The notes beneath the pieces were generated by a model. That model did no database searches and had not been told where the DNA came from. It was given only the letters and a program-made list of their open reading frames with translations. This document shows positions 16,988 to 26,185 of a DNA stretch of 64,000 nt, piece after piece. The position numbers and the translations under genes are program-made. The DNA comes from Kangiella koreensis DSM 16069. GTDB taxonomy: Bacteria; Pseudomonadota; Gammaproteobacteria; Enterobacterales; Kangiellaceae. Position 1 is the first letter of the stretch; every line of letters begins with the position of its first letter. Where the stretch lies: the NCBI RefSeq assembly GCF_000024085.1, contig NC_013166.1:2232001-2296000 (forward strand). Reading direction: 5' to 3'.

Positions 16988-18634
16988 TTGTTGCGTTTTA
17001 TTTTTCTATTTTTATTTTCATGTTCGCTGAATGCTGCCCAGGAGTATTCAGTTGAACAACTGCCTTCGGAATTCGAGGGCGACTGGCAGGTATGTCGATA
17101 TACTACTTCAGAAAATAATCAGTACGACTGCAGCTCAATTAACGTCCCCGGCCCTATTGAACAAGCATTCCCAGAGTTTGATGGTTTAGCGTTTTATCGA
17201 ACCACTTTTACCTTATCTAATGAATTTGAACATCAGTCTTTAGCCCTATACATTCGACAAATAAGGGATGCTGATAAGGTTTATATTAATGGTCACCTGA
17301 TTGGAGAAACAGGTCAGTTCGCTCCTAACTTTGAAAAAGCCACTCTCTATCAACGTCTATACCCTATCCCCTCTAGTATTCTAAAGTTTAACCAAAGCAA
17401 CGAGCTACTCATCAAGCTGTATAATCATGCTCGCCCCGGCGGCATGGTAATGAGCGCGCCAGTTATTGATAGTGTAAAAAACACCTATCAAAATGCGGCC
17501 ACTCAAGAGTCTCTACTCATGATCTTTGTTGGTATGATTCTCCTGATTTCAGCGGTACAGATTTTTTATTACCTAGCTCAACCGGAACATCGAGAAAACT
17601 TATTATTTGCCGTCCTTTGCGTGTTTGAATCCATTTATTTACTCACTTATTCACAGGCAGCGCTGGATTCAGGGATTAATTTAACCAGTATTTTCCGTAT
17701 CAATATTCTGCTGTTTGCGATTTTGACAGTAAATTTCTTTCTATTTGTTTCCTACTTTTTTAAGCAAACGATTCCATCGCTAATAAAAGGTGTGCTGACC
17801 TTAACGCTTCTAATGGGGATTGTTAGCGTCACAGTTTTACCAATTGATTGGATTTATCATATTCTGCTGGCAATTCAACTTCTCAGCGTGTTGATTCTTG
17901 TGCCTTATTATTTTTATATTTTCTATCAAGCCAATCGCCAGAAAATGCCCTATGCTGGCTTAATGAGCAAGGTATTAGGACTTTATATCATAACCGCAAT
18001 TATCGACTTTGCTATCGACCAACAATTATTGCCACTGTTTGTTAGTGGTATTGCCGGATTACTGTCCCCGATATTTTTAATCACTGTTTTTATCGCCATC
18101 ACTTTTATCCTGATCCATAAACATTGGCTCTATTTCCGGCACGCAACTTATGACTATCTGACCAACTGCCTGAGACGCTCATCGTTTGAGCAACGATTAG
18201 CCGAAGAAATACATCGCATCCATCGCACAGGCCTGTCGATTGTTGTTGCATTGATTGATATAGATAACTTTAAACAAATTAATGATGAATATAATCATTT
18301 AGCTGGCGATAAGGTGTTGCAAGAAGTAGTCAATCGAACGCGTACTTCGTTACGCGACTTTGATTTATTAGGGCGTTATGGAGGTGATGAGTTTATTTTC
18401 GCAGCGGAAGTCTCCGATAAAAAAGATGCCTCCCAGCTACTCAAGAGAATTCATAGAAATATTACGTCACATCCAGTTATTGATAAAAATGATGAGGCCA
18501 TTGCAATTAGTATCACTATTGGTGCAGTTGTAGCCGAAGCTTCAGACCTGGTCACTGCGCTACAGATGATCGAAGAAGCAGATCAGATTCTAGTAAGCGG
18601 CAAAGTCAAACAAAAAGGGCATGTTCACATCTAA
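16988..18634 (+). CDS. Diguanylate cyclase with 7TMR-DISM sensor
   Basis: A 548-residue protein with a signal peptide (ends about SLNAAQ) and an extracytoplasmic beta-sandwich (20-160) with LYIRQIRDADKVYINGHLIG, as in 7TMR-DISM extracellular domains. About seven membrane helices (175-380) lead to a GGDEF domain (390-545). The active site is RYGGDEF, and RDFD five residues before it is an intact inhibitory I-site. It should make cyclic di-GMP in response to an external signal and be feedback-inhibited by it. The last part (ADQILVSGKVKQKGHVHI) departs from the usual AKxxGRN ending. The start is TTG at 16988 (or 16991) behind a strong AGGAGG. The 3' end overlaps the terminator of the convergent SDR gene. 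Confidence 0.9.
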   Translation: MLRFIFLFLFSCSLNAAQEYSVEQLPSEFEGDWQVCRYTTSENNQYDCSSINVPGPIEQAFPEFDGLAFYRTTFTLSNEFEHQSLALYIRQIRDADKVYINGHLIGETGQFAPNFEKATLYQRLYPIPSSILKFNQSNELLIKLYNHARPGGMVMSAPVIDSVKNTYQNAATQESLLMIFVGMILLISAVQIFYYLAQPEHRENLLFAVLCVFESIYLLTYSQAALDSGINLTSIFRINILLFAILTVNFFLFVSYFFKQTIPSLIKGVLTLTLLMGIVSVTVLPIDWIYHILLAIQLLSVLILVPYYFYIFYQANRQKMPYAGLMSKVLGLYIITAIIDFAIDQQLLPLFVSGIAGLLSPIFLITVFIAITFILIHKHWLYFRHATYDYLTNCLRRSSFEQRLAEEIHRIHRTGLSIVVALIDIDNFKQINDEYNHLAGDKVLQEVVNRTRTSLRDFDLLGRYGGDEFIFAAEVSDKKDASQLLKRIHRNITSHPVIDKNDEAIAISITIGAVVAEASDLVTALQMIEEADQILVSGKVKQKGHVHI

Positions 18635-18643
18635 CCATGCCCT
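18611..18643 (-). terminator. Rho-independent terminator of the SDR gene inside the GGDEF gene's 3' end
   Basis: On the minus strand AGGGCATG, a 12-base loop, CATGCCCT, then TTTTTG. The hairpin spans the stop codon of the convergent cyclase gene, so both transcripts carry it, but only the minus reading has a U tract. Confidence 0.65.
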
Positions 18644-18658
18644 AATCACGAAACTCAT

Positions 18659-19468
18659 TTAAGTAACTTTCGCTGTTCTAACCATTCGTGCAAACAGCCT
18701 CGGGAAAAAACGGCTGAGGTAAATACCATAGGTTTCTTTACCGCCAATAAAGGCTTCCGCTTTTCCTTTACGCCAAGCTTCCAATATCTTTTCCGCACAC
18801 ACCTCTGGGCTCATACCATGCTCCTGAGCATCGTCCATCTTGTTCTGCTCCGAACCATCAGCCAATAGAGCTTTGTAGGTTAAATTGGTCTTAATAAAAC
18901 CGGGGTATACGGTCGTGAACTGCACACCCTGTCCATGCAATTCGGCGCGTAAACTATCCATGTAAGCAGTTATTGCATGTTTCGATGCTGAATAAGCGGA
19001 ACGCAGTGGTGTAGTAAACTTGCCAACCAGAGAACTCACTGTAATTACCCCTCCCTGCTTTCGCTCCAACAGATGAGGCAGTAAACTTTGCGTCAGTTTT
19101 ACGGTACCAAAATAGTTAATTTCCATGAGTTGTCGATGTACCGCCAGCTCAGTTTCTAACACCATGGAACGCTGACTCAATCCAGCGTTGTTTATCAAAA
19201 TATCGATCGGGCCATATTCGTTAATAACCTGCGATACTAACGAGTCGAAGTGCTCACTGTGCGCCAGATCCAATTCAACACAGTGATGACGCTCAGAGTG
19301 TTCACAACAAGCTTTAACCCGCTCCAGCTCATCCATGCGGCGGGCTGACAAAATCAGGCGCGCCCCTTTTTTTGCTAGAGCGTAGGCCAGTCCTTCGCCG
19401 ATCCCGGAAGAAGCACCCGTTACCCAGACTGTTTTATGCTGAAATGCTGCATGTTCGCTGTTACTCAT
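18659..19468 (-). CDS. Short-chain dehydrogenase/reductase (DHRS7-like)
   Basis: A 269-residue classical SDR. The NAD(P) motif is TGASSGIG at about 18-25, with Arg residues after beta-2 (LSARRMDELERV) that favour NADP. NNAG is at about 92, the catalytic Ser in ITVSSLVGKF, and YSASK holds the Tyr and Lys. The C-terminal segment after YPGFIKTNL is longer than in FabG and resembles membrane-associated DHRS7B-type enzymes. The substrate is unknown. It diverges from the glutamate dehydrogenase-family gene. Confidence 0.88.
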   Translation of the reverse strand: MSNSEHAAFQHKTVWVTGASSGIGEGLAYALAKKGARLILSARRMDELERVKACCEHSERHHCVELDLAHSEHFDSLVSQVINEYGPIDILINNAGLSQRSMVLETELAVHRQLMEINYFGTVKLTQSLLPHLLERKQGGVITVSSLVGKFTTPLRSAYSASKHAITAYMDSLRAELHGQGVQFTTVYPGFIKTNLTYKALLADGSEQNKMDDAQEHGMSPEVCAEKILEAWRKGKAEAFIGGKETYGIYLSRFFPRLFARMVRTAKVT

Positions 19469-19638
19469 GGTTTCCCGCCATTGTTTGCGTCTAAAACTTA
19501 GACCTATTTATAACCAATAATGATAGCTCCGACCACTGCTGATTTTTGGCTAGCTGATTTCACATCACTTTTCTGGCGTGATATAACCTCTCGACTTACG
19601 GAATTCAACGCTAGAATTTAACCAATATAGGATTTTCA

Positions 19639-20928
19639 ATGTCTGATCAGGTCTATCAGGATGCGATTACTCGTGTCCGTCGAATCGGCGAAAGTGCTGG
19701 TGTGAATCATGAGGTTATCGAAGCCTTAATGCACCCTATGCGCACCATGGTCGCCTCACTTCCCGTCCGTATGGATAATGGCTCTACCCAATATTTCACC
19801 GCTTACCGTTGTCGTTACAATAATGCACTCGGCCCTACCAAAGGCGGTATCCGCTATCATCCTGATGTTAATTTGGAAGAAGTTCAGGCGTTGGCATTGT
19901 GGATGACCATCAAATGCGCCGTAGTCGGCTTGCCTTATGGCGGCGGTAAAGGCGGTATCACAGTTGATCCAAAACAGCTATCACGCATGGAACTCGAGCG
20001 CCTGTCACGCTCCTATGTTCGCCAAATGGCGGATGTTATCAGCCCTGACCGTGATATCCCTGCCCCGGATGTCTATACCAATGAGCGCATCATGGGCTGG
20101 ATGATGGATGAGTACGAGTACATTACCCGTAAAAAAGCACCTGGCGTGATTACCGGCAAGCCATTGAGCTTAGGTGGTAGTGTGGGTCGTGATGATGCCA
20201 CTGGCCGTGGTGCATATCTATGTATTTTAGAGCTAGAGAAAAAGCACAACTGGAAGCCGGAAGAGATCACCGTCGCAGTGCAAGGCTTCGGTAATGGTGG
20301 TTACCATGCCGCTCGTCTTTTGCAGGAACGTGGCTACAAAATTGTCGCCATCAGCGACTCGAAAGGTGGCATCTATTCCAGCAATGGCTTTGACGTACCC
20401 AGCATCTACAAAGAAAAACAGGCCACCAGACAGGTTAAAGCGGTTTACTGTACTCACTCTGTTTGTGAGCAGGTCGAACATACAGCTATCACTAATGAAG
20501 AATTGCTAGAACTTGATGTGGATATTCTAATACCAGCAGCTCTGGATGGTGTTATTGGAGGTCATAATATCGATGACATTAAAGCCAAATACATCGTTGA
20601 AGTAGCCAATGGCCCAGTCTTGAGCGATGTTGATGACACGCTCCACAGTAAAGGGATTCATGTCATTCCAGATGTATTGGCGAATGCGGGCGGTGTAACA
20701 GTATCTTACTTTGAATGGGTACAAAACCGTTCAGGCTACGCCTGGGATCTTCCAACTGTTCATGAGCGACTTGAAAAGATCATGTCAGAAAGCTTCAATC
20801 GCATTTGGGATCTGGCTCAATCAGAAGGCCGCAGCATGAGGAACGCAGCCTACACCCACGCTATGCGTAAAATAGGCGAAGCCATCGAAGCCCACGGCAC
20901 GCAGGATTATTTCTCTGTAAGAGACTAG
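19639..20928 (+). CDS. Glu/Leu/Phe/Val dehydrogenase family, probable glutamate dehydrogenase
   Basis: A 429-residue hexameric-type amino-acid dehydrogenase, about the length of bacterial small glutamate dehydrogenases. The N-terminal domain has the substrate site: LGPTKGGIRYHPDV, then VVGLPYGGGKGGITVDP with the catalytic Lys, and PAPDVYTNERIMGWMMDEY with the catalytic Asp. GVITGKPLSLGGS precedes the Rossmann domain VAVQGFGNGGYHAARLL, followed by a DSKGGIY strand end. LPYGGGKGG and the PLSLGGSVGRDDATG loop point to glutamate rather than leucine as substrate. The acidic residue after beta-2 (ISDSKGG) suggests NAD preference, which I hold weakly. It has its own ribosome binding site (AGGATTTTCA) and stands alone. 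Confidence 0.9.
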   Translation: MSDQVYQDAITRVRRIGESAGVNHEVIEALMHPMRTMVASLPVRMDNGSTQYFTAYRCRYNNALGPTKGGIRYHPDVNLEEVQALALWMTIKCAVVGLPYGGGKGGITVDPKQLSRMELERLSRSYVRQMADVISPDRDIPAPDVYTNERIMGWMMDEYEYITRKKAPGVITGKPLSLGGSVGRDDATGRGAYLCILELEKKHNWKPEEITVAVQGFGNGGYHAARLLQERGYKIVAISDSKGGIYSSNGFDVPSIYKEKQATRQVKAVYCTHSVCEQVEHTAITNEELLELDVDILIPAALDGVIGGHNIDDIKAKYIVEVANGPVLSDVDDTLHSKGIHVIPDVLANAGGVTVSYFEWVQNRSGYAWDLPTVHERLEKIMSESFNRIWDLAQSEGRSMRNAAYTHAMRKIGEAIEAHGTQDYFSVRD

Positions 20929-21283
20929 ATTTGAGATCTCAAAACATTTACTAAGACACTTATATGTAAAGAACTCAGCAAATGGCTAGCACCAAGAACC
21001 CCTTTATATTGAGCTAAGGCACGTACAAAATATAGCAATCAAAATCGTGGATGATTTTGATAAGAATTTTCAGCACAGGGATGTGATGTAAATTCTGGTG
21101 CGTAAAGTATTTTGGGAGTGACGAAGGGAGTCACACAAAGTGTGACCTCAATATACGGGTGGTCTTCTTTTGGTTACTTTTCTTGACCACGCAAGAAAAG
21201 TAACTCGCTGAGAAGTGAAAACAATAATAAGGAATGCTAAAAGTCACTGGATACCGCGGTCTAGCCGCGGTATGACAAAAGAA
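20929..21283. repeat. Gene-free stretch with four perfect inverted repeats
   Basis: No coding sequence is seen in these 355 bases. They hold a 14-base palindrome right after the upstream stop (20930-20943), a 7-bp hairpin GTCACAC/GTGTGAC (21130-21146), a perfect 13-bp hairpin with arms 21173-21185 and 21192-21204 around ACCACG, and a perfect 9-bp hairpin ATACCGCGG/CCGCGGTAT (21251-21273). The block around the 13-bp hairpin (a TTACTTTTCTTG type arm) resembles dispersed intergenic repeats common in Gammaproteobacteria. No second copy was noticed in this window, so multicopy status is inference. Confidence 0.55.
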
Positions 21284-22189
21284 TTAAAAAATCACATCAT
21301 CATCCATATCTTCATTCACCTTCGAGAGTAACCACTCACGGAAAGCAACAACCTTAGGACGATCATAAGAGTTTTCAGGGCACACCAAGTCATAGGAATA
21401 GCCACTATCAACCACAATATCAAAAGGTGCGATAAGACGCCCAGTCTCGATATCCATCTGTGATAAGACGCTATGGCCCATGGCGATACCCTGACCGTGA
21501 CGTGCAGCCTGTAAGACCATGCCAGAGTGACTGAATACAGGACCGTGATCCAGATTGACACCAGTCACTTCGGCGCTTTTTAGCCAGGTGCGCCATTCTT
21601 CAGTGGTCGCATCATGCAACAAAGTAACGTTTAGGAGGTCTTCCGGTGTCTTTAAGTTCTTTTTCTGCGGAAAATCGGGCGAACAAACTGGCGTTAAATG
21701 CTCTTCAAACAGGACATCGCAACATAGGCCATCATATTCACCCTTACCGTAATAAATGGCGATATCGATATCTTCTCGCACAAAATCCACTTCCACATCA
21801 GATGCTTTAATGCGAACTTCAATCTCCGGATGGAGCTCGCCAAACTCAGCCAATCGAGGAATCAGCCATAAAGTGGCAAAGGTTGGAATAACACAAACCG
21901 TCAAGGAGCCAGTCGCACCTTGAGCTTTAACCTGCTCAGTTGCATTGACCAGCTTCTCGAAAATATCTCGAATCTTCGGCCAGTATAGCTGCCCTTCATC
22001 TGTCAAAAGCAGCTTGCGGTTTCTGCGTATAAATAGCTGCACCCCCAAAAAGTCCTCTAAGGCCTTGATTTGGTGGCTAATCGCAGCCTGAGTTACAAAT
22101 AATTCCTCAGCAGCTTTGGTAAAACTCAAGTGTCGCGCAGCAGCTTCAAAAGCGCGCAAACTGTTGAGCGGTGGTAAGCGTCTAGACAT
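21284..22189 (-). CDS. gcvA: GcvA-like LysR-family regulator
   Basis: A 301-residue LysR regulator very similar to E. coli GcvA in its DNA-binding half: RLPPLNSLRAFEAAARHLSF, then TKAAEELFVTQAAISHQIKA and LEDFLGVQLFIRRNRKLLLT. The effector domain keeps DIDIAIYYGKGEY, LTPVCSPDF, LLHDATTEEW and HSGMVLQAARHGQGIAMGH. GcvA controls the glycine cleavage operon and, in enterobacteria, the sRNA gene gcvB beside it; no gcvTHP genes are in this window. Closely related regulators of other loci exist, so the target is inferred. ATG 22189 was chosen over 22204 because AAGGAGAG lies just before it. Confidence 0.85.
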   Translation of the reverse strand: MSRRLPPLNSLRAFEAAARHLSFTKAAEELFVTQAAISHQIKALEDFLGVQLFIRRNRKLLLTDEGQLYWPKIRDIFEKLVNATEQVKAQGATGSLTVCVIPTFATLWLIPRLAEFGELHPEIEVRIKASDVEVDFVREDIDIAIYYGKGEYDGLCCDVLFEEHLTPVCSPDFPQKKNLKTPEDLLNVTLLHDATTEEWRTWLKSAEVTGVNLDHGPVFSHSGMVLQAARHGQGIAMGHSVLSQMDIETGRLIAPFDIVVDSGYSYDLVCPENSYDRPKVVAFREWLLSKVNEDMDDDVIF

Positions 22190-22455
22190 CGCCTCTCCTT
22201 GCATTAGTTTTTTTTATATAAGACATAAATATTTATCGTTTGAACCTGGTCTAACAAGTGGTTAATATTTGACCTGTCTCAAGGAGCTACTTCAGAAAAC
22301 CTTTATTTTTAAAGGATTCTGCAAAGTCAAATATGCATCGAATGAAGCTATTTTGACAAACCTTAGTAGCTCAAGGCAAACACTTTGTAAAATTTTTTTA
22401 ATGCATATTGTAAAATTTTGTGAAGACAGTTTTCGACTTAGCATTGTTTAAGTCC

Positions 22456-22614
22456 ACAGGGGAGGAACTCCTGTAAGTTGGTAACTTGGTTTTGGTTTCA
22501 TTGACTAACTCCTTTGTTTAGCGAGCGAGCATTAATATATATACCTACCCCCATTTGGTCCTTATGTTTCGCAGATTGCTAATAAATGGCTTGCACCTTG
22601 CAAGCCTTTTTTTT
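22456..22614 (+). ncRNA. Candidate small RNA or attenuated leader, divergent from gcvA
   Basis: An intrinsic terminator (22588-22614) lies on the plus strand with no gene ending before it. About 130 bases upstream is a hairpin with arms ACAGGGGAG/CTCCTGT around GAA. In enterobacteria the sRNA GcvB is made divergently from gcvA in just this position, which makes a GcvB analogue worth testing. The GU-rich stretch here (GGTAACTTGGTTTTGGTTTC) is only loosely like GcvB R1, and the core R1 sequence is not present. Alternatively the terminator, 58 bases before ctlX, could attenuate that gene. The 5' end is a guess. Confidence 0.35.
22588..22614 (+). terminator. Orphan Rho-independent terminator
   Basis: GGCTTGCA, loop CCT, TGCAAGCC and a run of eight T: a perfect stem with a long U tract on the plus strand, 58 bases before the ctlX start. 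Confidence 0.85.
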
Positions 22615-22672
22615 ATCTTGCTTCTTTCCAAACATTCCAGCCAAACAAGCTAACCAAAAGTACCAATAACTC

Positions 22673-23626
22673 ATGACCATCAAACAAACTCATACCACCA
22701 ACTCTGTCATCATGGTACCGCCCACCGATTTTGCCTTTAACGAGCAAACCGGCGCCGATAACGAATTTCAAAATAAGCCACAGCAACCGAACGAACATCT
22801 TCGTGAAGATGCTCTGTGCGAATTCAATGAGATGGTAAACCTGTTACGTGACGAGCATATTGAAGTTTTGTTACTTAACAAACATGCCCAAAGCCATCAA
22901 GAATTACCAGAGTTACCTGATGCAGTATTCCCTAATAATTGGTTCTCTACCTCAAGTGATGGCACCCTGACACTTTACCCCATGAAGACGCCTAATCGTC
23001 GAGCTGAAGTCCGCCCTGACGAGCTGGCTCTTTTGCTTCATCGTAACGGTTATCGGGTTAACAAAACGGAACATGTCGACAAAAATCATCAACAAATACT
23101 GGAAGGCACAGGCAGTATTATCTTCGATCACAACCATCAGATCGCATATGCTGCCATCTCAGAACGTTGCGATAAAACACTGTTCGAAGACTTCTGCCAG
23201 CAGAGAGGTTATAAACCAATCACCTTTAACAGCCAGAGCAGCAGCAGCAAACCTTTCTACCACACCAATGTCATGATGAGTGTTGGCGAGCATTTCGTAG
23301 TGATTTGCCTGGACTCAATAGCGGATGGTCAACAGAAACAATTGTTGTTAGATACCTTTGCAGAGACAAAAAAAGAAGTGATTAATATCAGCCTGGAGCA
23401 AACTGAAAAGAGTTTCTGTGGCAATATTTTGCAACTGCACAATAGCAAAGGGGATAAGATCATCGTCATGTCAGACAGCGCTTATCGAGGCTTCACCAAA
23501 GAGCAAAAAGCCAAGCTGGAAAAGCACGGTAGATTATTACCCTGCCCGATTCCCACTATCGAACAAGTTGGCGGCGGCAGCACCCGCTGCATGCTGGCAG
23601 AAAATTTTATGCCTAAAGTAAAATGA
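22673..23626 (+). CDS. ctlX: CtlX-like arginine deiminase-related hydrolase
   Basis: A 317-residue protein of the guanidino-group-modifying (pentein) superfamily. It opens with SVIMVPPTDFAFNEQTGADN and has the family marks FPNNWFST, a Glu in EGTGSIIFD, the His in FYHTNVMMSVG, and the catalytic Cys near the C-terminus in VGGGSTRCMLAE. CtlX was described as a citrulline-utilisation hydrolase; related proteins are annotated 'arginine deiminase-related' or amidinotransferase. Here it overlaps the next gene by four bases (ATGA), so the AraC regulator is translationally coupled to it. The ribosome binding site is weak. An orphan terminator stands in its upstream region. Confidence 0.85.
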   Translation: MTIKQTHTTNSVIMVPPTDFAFNEQTGADNEFQNKPQQPNEHLREDALCEFNEMVNLLRDEHIEVLLLNKHAQSHQELPELPDAVFPNNWFSTSSDGTLTLYPMKTPNRRAEVRPDELALLLHRNGYRVNKTEHVDKNHQQILEGTGSIIFDHNHQIAYAAISERCDKTLFEDFCQQRGYKPITFNSQSSSSKPFYHTNVMMSVGEHFVVICLDSIADGQQKQLLLDTFAETKKEVINISLEQTEKSFCGNILQLHNSKGDKIIVMSDSAYRGFTKEQKAKLEKHGRLLPCPIPTIEQVGGGSTRCMLAENFMPKVK

Positions 23627-24660
23627 ACAGTTACCAGCTGGAAGCCGTCAATATTTTACAGGTAATATTTATCGCGGTAGCCGGCTTTGGATCTTTGTTG
23701 ATTGCTAATCAAGTTAGGTATCGGGGTCTGGCTTATCTATTATTGGGCGTCAGCGCCTTGATGATCTTTAATTTACTGGAAGAAACAAAGGTTAATGGAT
23801 ATTTAATAAGTCCAATATTCTCTCTTGCTAATGGCCCCTTGTTCTATTTATTTGTCCGGCAACTGGTTTACCCATCTCCAGCAAGCCCCAAACAATATAT
23901 ATTACATTTATTACCCGCCATTTTTGCCATACCTTTTACAGTTTGGCCTCAGGCTGTCCTTCTCGTTGGCACATTAAGCCAGGTCATCTATTTAACACAA
24001 AGCGTAAAATTAGTGCAGCGTTATCATAAAGCAAACCAGGCGATGCGCTCCGACGCTTATACCACGCAATTAAAATGGCTTAGTCGTTTACTTATCAGCG
24101 TAATTATTATTGCTATTGTTGATTTAGCTCGGGTTAATCTACAGCCCTATCTTCATATTGAATTGCTGAAAGTCTGGTATCTGGTGATGCAACTTGTTTA
24201 TTTTACTCTGATATGCACACTCATCTTTAAAGCAATTCGGCAGCCCGAAACCTTTCATGCTTTGTCTGAGTTCGATCAAATGGCAACTTCCGAAGGTAAT
24301 CAAACAAACAATAACGATCAGGCCCAATCCCTTTTCAATCAAATTAATCAACTTATCAAAGAACATCAATATTATCTGCAGCCCAGACTCTCACTAAAAG
24401 ACTTGCACCAATATCTCGGTATTAATGAAAAGGATTTATCTTGGGCTATCAATAAAGGGAGTCAGAAGAGTTTTTGTGACTATATCAATCACCTTCGCAT
24501 TCAGCACTTTAAACAACTTACTCAAGGTAACTTCAACAGCAATATCCTGGAGATGGCCCTAGATTCAGGCTTTAGTTCAAAATCGAGCTTTAATGCCGTC
24601 TTCAAGAAACACACAGGCAAAACTCCAAGTCAGTACATCAGTAACAGCATAAACCTTTAG
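23623..24660 (+). CDS. Membrane-anchored AraC-family regulator
   Basis: A 345-residue protein. About seven hydrophobic segments span residues 8-215, then a linker and a C-terminal AraC helix-turn-helix pair (about 245-345): LSLKDLHQYLGINEKDLSWA as first HTH and ILEMALDSGFSSKSSFNAVF as second, ending KKHTGKTPSQYIS. The layout (7TM sensor joined to AraC domain) suggests a signal read in the membrane with direct DNA binding. It starts inside the ctlX stop (ATGA overlap) and probably controls ctlX or the amidohydrolase gene downstream. A second protein of the same design is at 50591. Confidence 0.87.
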   Translation: MNSYQLEAVNILQVIFIAVAGFGSLLIANQVRYRGLAYLLLGVSALMIFNLLEETKVNGYLISPIFSLANGPLFYLFVRQLVYPSPASPKQYILHLLPAIFAIPFTVWPQAVLLVGTLSQVIYLTQSVKLVQRYHKANQAMRSDAYTTQLKWLSRLLISVIIIAIVDLARVNLQPYLHIELLKVWYLVMQLVYFTLICTLIFKAIRQPETFHALSEFDQMATSEGNQTNNNDQAQSLFNQINQLIKEHQYYLQPRLSLKDLHQYLGINEKDLSWAINKGSQKSFCDYINHLRIQHFKQLTQGNFNSNILEMALDSGFSSKSSFNAVFKKHTGKTPSQYISNSINL

Positions 24661-24737
24661 TCCAGAATCATCATTCTGGACGCCAACACACTTAATTTGG
24701 TCAAAACTGCATATTTGTCACCAAACGAGTGCTCACC

Positions 24738-26147
24738 ATGTACAAAACGATCATTAAATATCTGTTCTCTATTCTTCTGTTTTTATTCCTACTGACTGCA
24801 TTATCAATACCCTATGCGATGTTTACACCCCAATCACCTCTTGTCCAAGGCGTTCAATCAAATCGTATTCTTATCCACAACATCAAAATATTATCCCGCG
24901 ACTTTGACCGTCTGCTAAAAGACAGATCGATAATTATCGAAGATGGCATCATTCAAGAGTCTCCGGTCAGTGAAAACTTTATTCAGCAGGATTTTGATCT
25001 GATCATAGATGGTAATAACCAGTTCCTGATGCCAGGTCTAACCGATGCTCATACGCACATATATGATCGCACTGATTTATTATTGAACTTAGCTCATGGC
25101 GTTACCCAGGTTCGTGTCATGCACGGCCTTGCACTACAGCTTAATTTAAGAGAAGAAATACAATCAGGAGATACACTCGGTCCAAACATGTTGGTCGCCA
25201 GCCCAGCAATAAACCAGCGCAGCTCTTATGCGGCTTCTGAATTCCATACGTTTATCGAGAACGAAGAAGATACAAAGGGCCTTATTGATACCTATAAAAG
25301 TCATGGTTATGACCTAATCAAAATTTACGATGGGTTAGACAATAACAATTTCCAGGCCATACTGAGTGCAGCAAATAAACTTGAGATACCGGTTGCAGGT
25401 CATCCACCTTTTGCGGTTAACACATCAGACTTACTATCCTCAGGTATGCAGAGTGTTGAGCATATTGAAATGCTGTATCAAGCTCCACTGAACTATTCCC
25501 GGGATAAACAAGACCTTGATCATTTAATCCAACAGTTAAAGCAGAGCCCCGTACCAATCACTACCACACTCATTGTTTATGAGGAGTTGGCCAGGATAGC
25601 TGAATTGAAGTCTAAATACTTAGCTACCAAGCAAATGGAATATATTCCACCCATCATTAAATCTATATTCGAACCAGGCATTCAAAACATTATGACCGAC
25701 AGCGCTCCTGAATCATGGCGCTCAAAGGCCGATTATCTAGGCATAATCGCTAAATCACTCTATGAAGCAGATGTACCTATGCTCCTCGGCTCCGATGCCG
25801 GTGCTAACTATACGATCAATGGCTTAGGAGCGATTCAAGAAATGCAGCTTTTGCATCATTATGGAGTTGACCCAAAAGACATATTAAAAAGCGCAACGAT
25901 AACGCCTGCGATAGCTTTCAAATTACACAATTCAGGCACTGTTGCTCCAGGACACAAAGCCAACCTCATTCTCACAAAGAGTGACCCGAGAAAAGATCTC
26001 GGTACTTTTATGGATCTACAGGGATTGATAAAAGATGGAGTTTATTTCGATGAAAAGGCAATTAAACAAATGAAGCTAAAATCTAAAACTCATATGTCCA
26101 GCTATGAGTTTTTAGGGTGGTACTTAATAAACTGGTGGCAAGAGTAA
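24738..26147 (+). CDS. Membrane-anchored amidohydrolase-superfamily protein
   Basis: A 469-residue protein with an N-terminal membrane segment or uncleaved signal (about 5-30). The rest is an imidazolonepropionase/prolidase-like amidohydrolase: metal site HTH in GLTDAHTHIYD, the bridging Lys in DLIKIYDGL, His in PVAGHPPF, His in SVEHIEML, and Asp in LLGSDAGANY. It belongs with the Xaa-Pro dipeptidase/imidazolonepropionase-like branch. Substrate is unknown; a peptide or cyclic amide is plausible given the peptidases around. An in-frame GTG at 24729 is possible; ATG 24738 starts MYKTIIKYLF directly. It lies 77 bases after the AraC gene. Confidence 0.85.
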   Translation: MYKTIIKYLFSILLFLFLLTALSIPYAMFTPQSPLVQGVQSNRILIHNIKILSRDFDRLLKDRSIIIEDGIIQESPVSENFIQQDFDLIIDGNNQFLMPGLTDAHTHIYDRTDLLLNLAHGVTQVRVMHGLALQLNLREEIQSGDTLGPNMLVASPAINQRSSYAASEFHTFIENEEDTKGLIDTYKSHGYDLIKIYDGLDNNNFQAILSAANKLEIPVAGHPPFAVNTSDLLSSGMQSVEHIEMLYQAPLNYSRDKQDLDHLIQQLKQSPVPITTTLIVYEELARIAELKSKYLATKQMEYIPPIIKSIFEPGIQNIMTDSAPESWRSKADYLGIIAKSLYEADVPMLLGSDAGANYTINGLGAIQEMQLLHHYGVDPKDILKSATITPAIAFKLHNSGTVAPGHKANLILTKSDPRKDLGTFMDLQGLIKDGVYFDEKAIKQMKLKSKTHMSSYEFLGWYLINWWQE

Positions 26148-26185
26148 ATAGCCAAAACGTTACATCTATGACTATACCAGCCCAT

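Larger units (their letters stand above)
22190..22672. other. 483-base gene-free stretch between gcvA and ctlX
   Basis: No convincing ORF. It is AT-rich on the gcvA side and holds, on the plus strand, a hairpin near 22456-22474 and a strong terminator at 22588-22614 that ends no known gene. It therefore either contains a small RNA or is a long attenuated leader of ctlX (see the ncRNA entry). I found no convincing -35/-10 pair. Confidence 0.6.
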
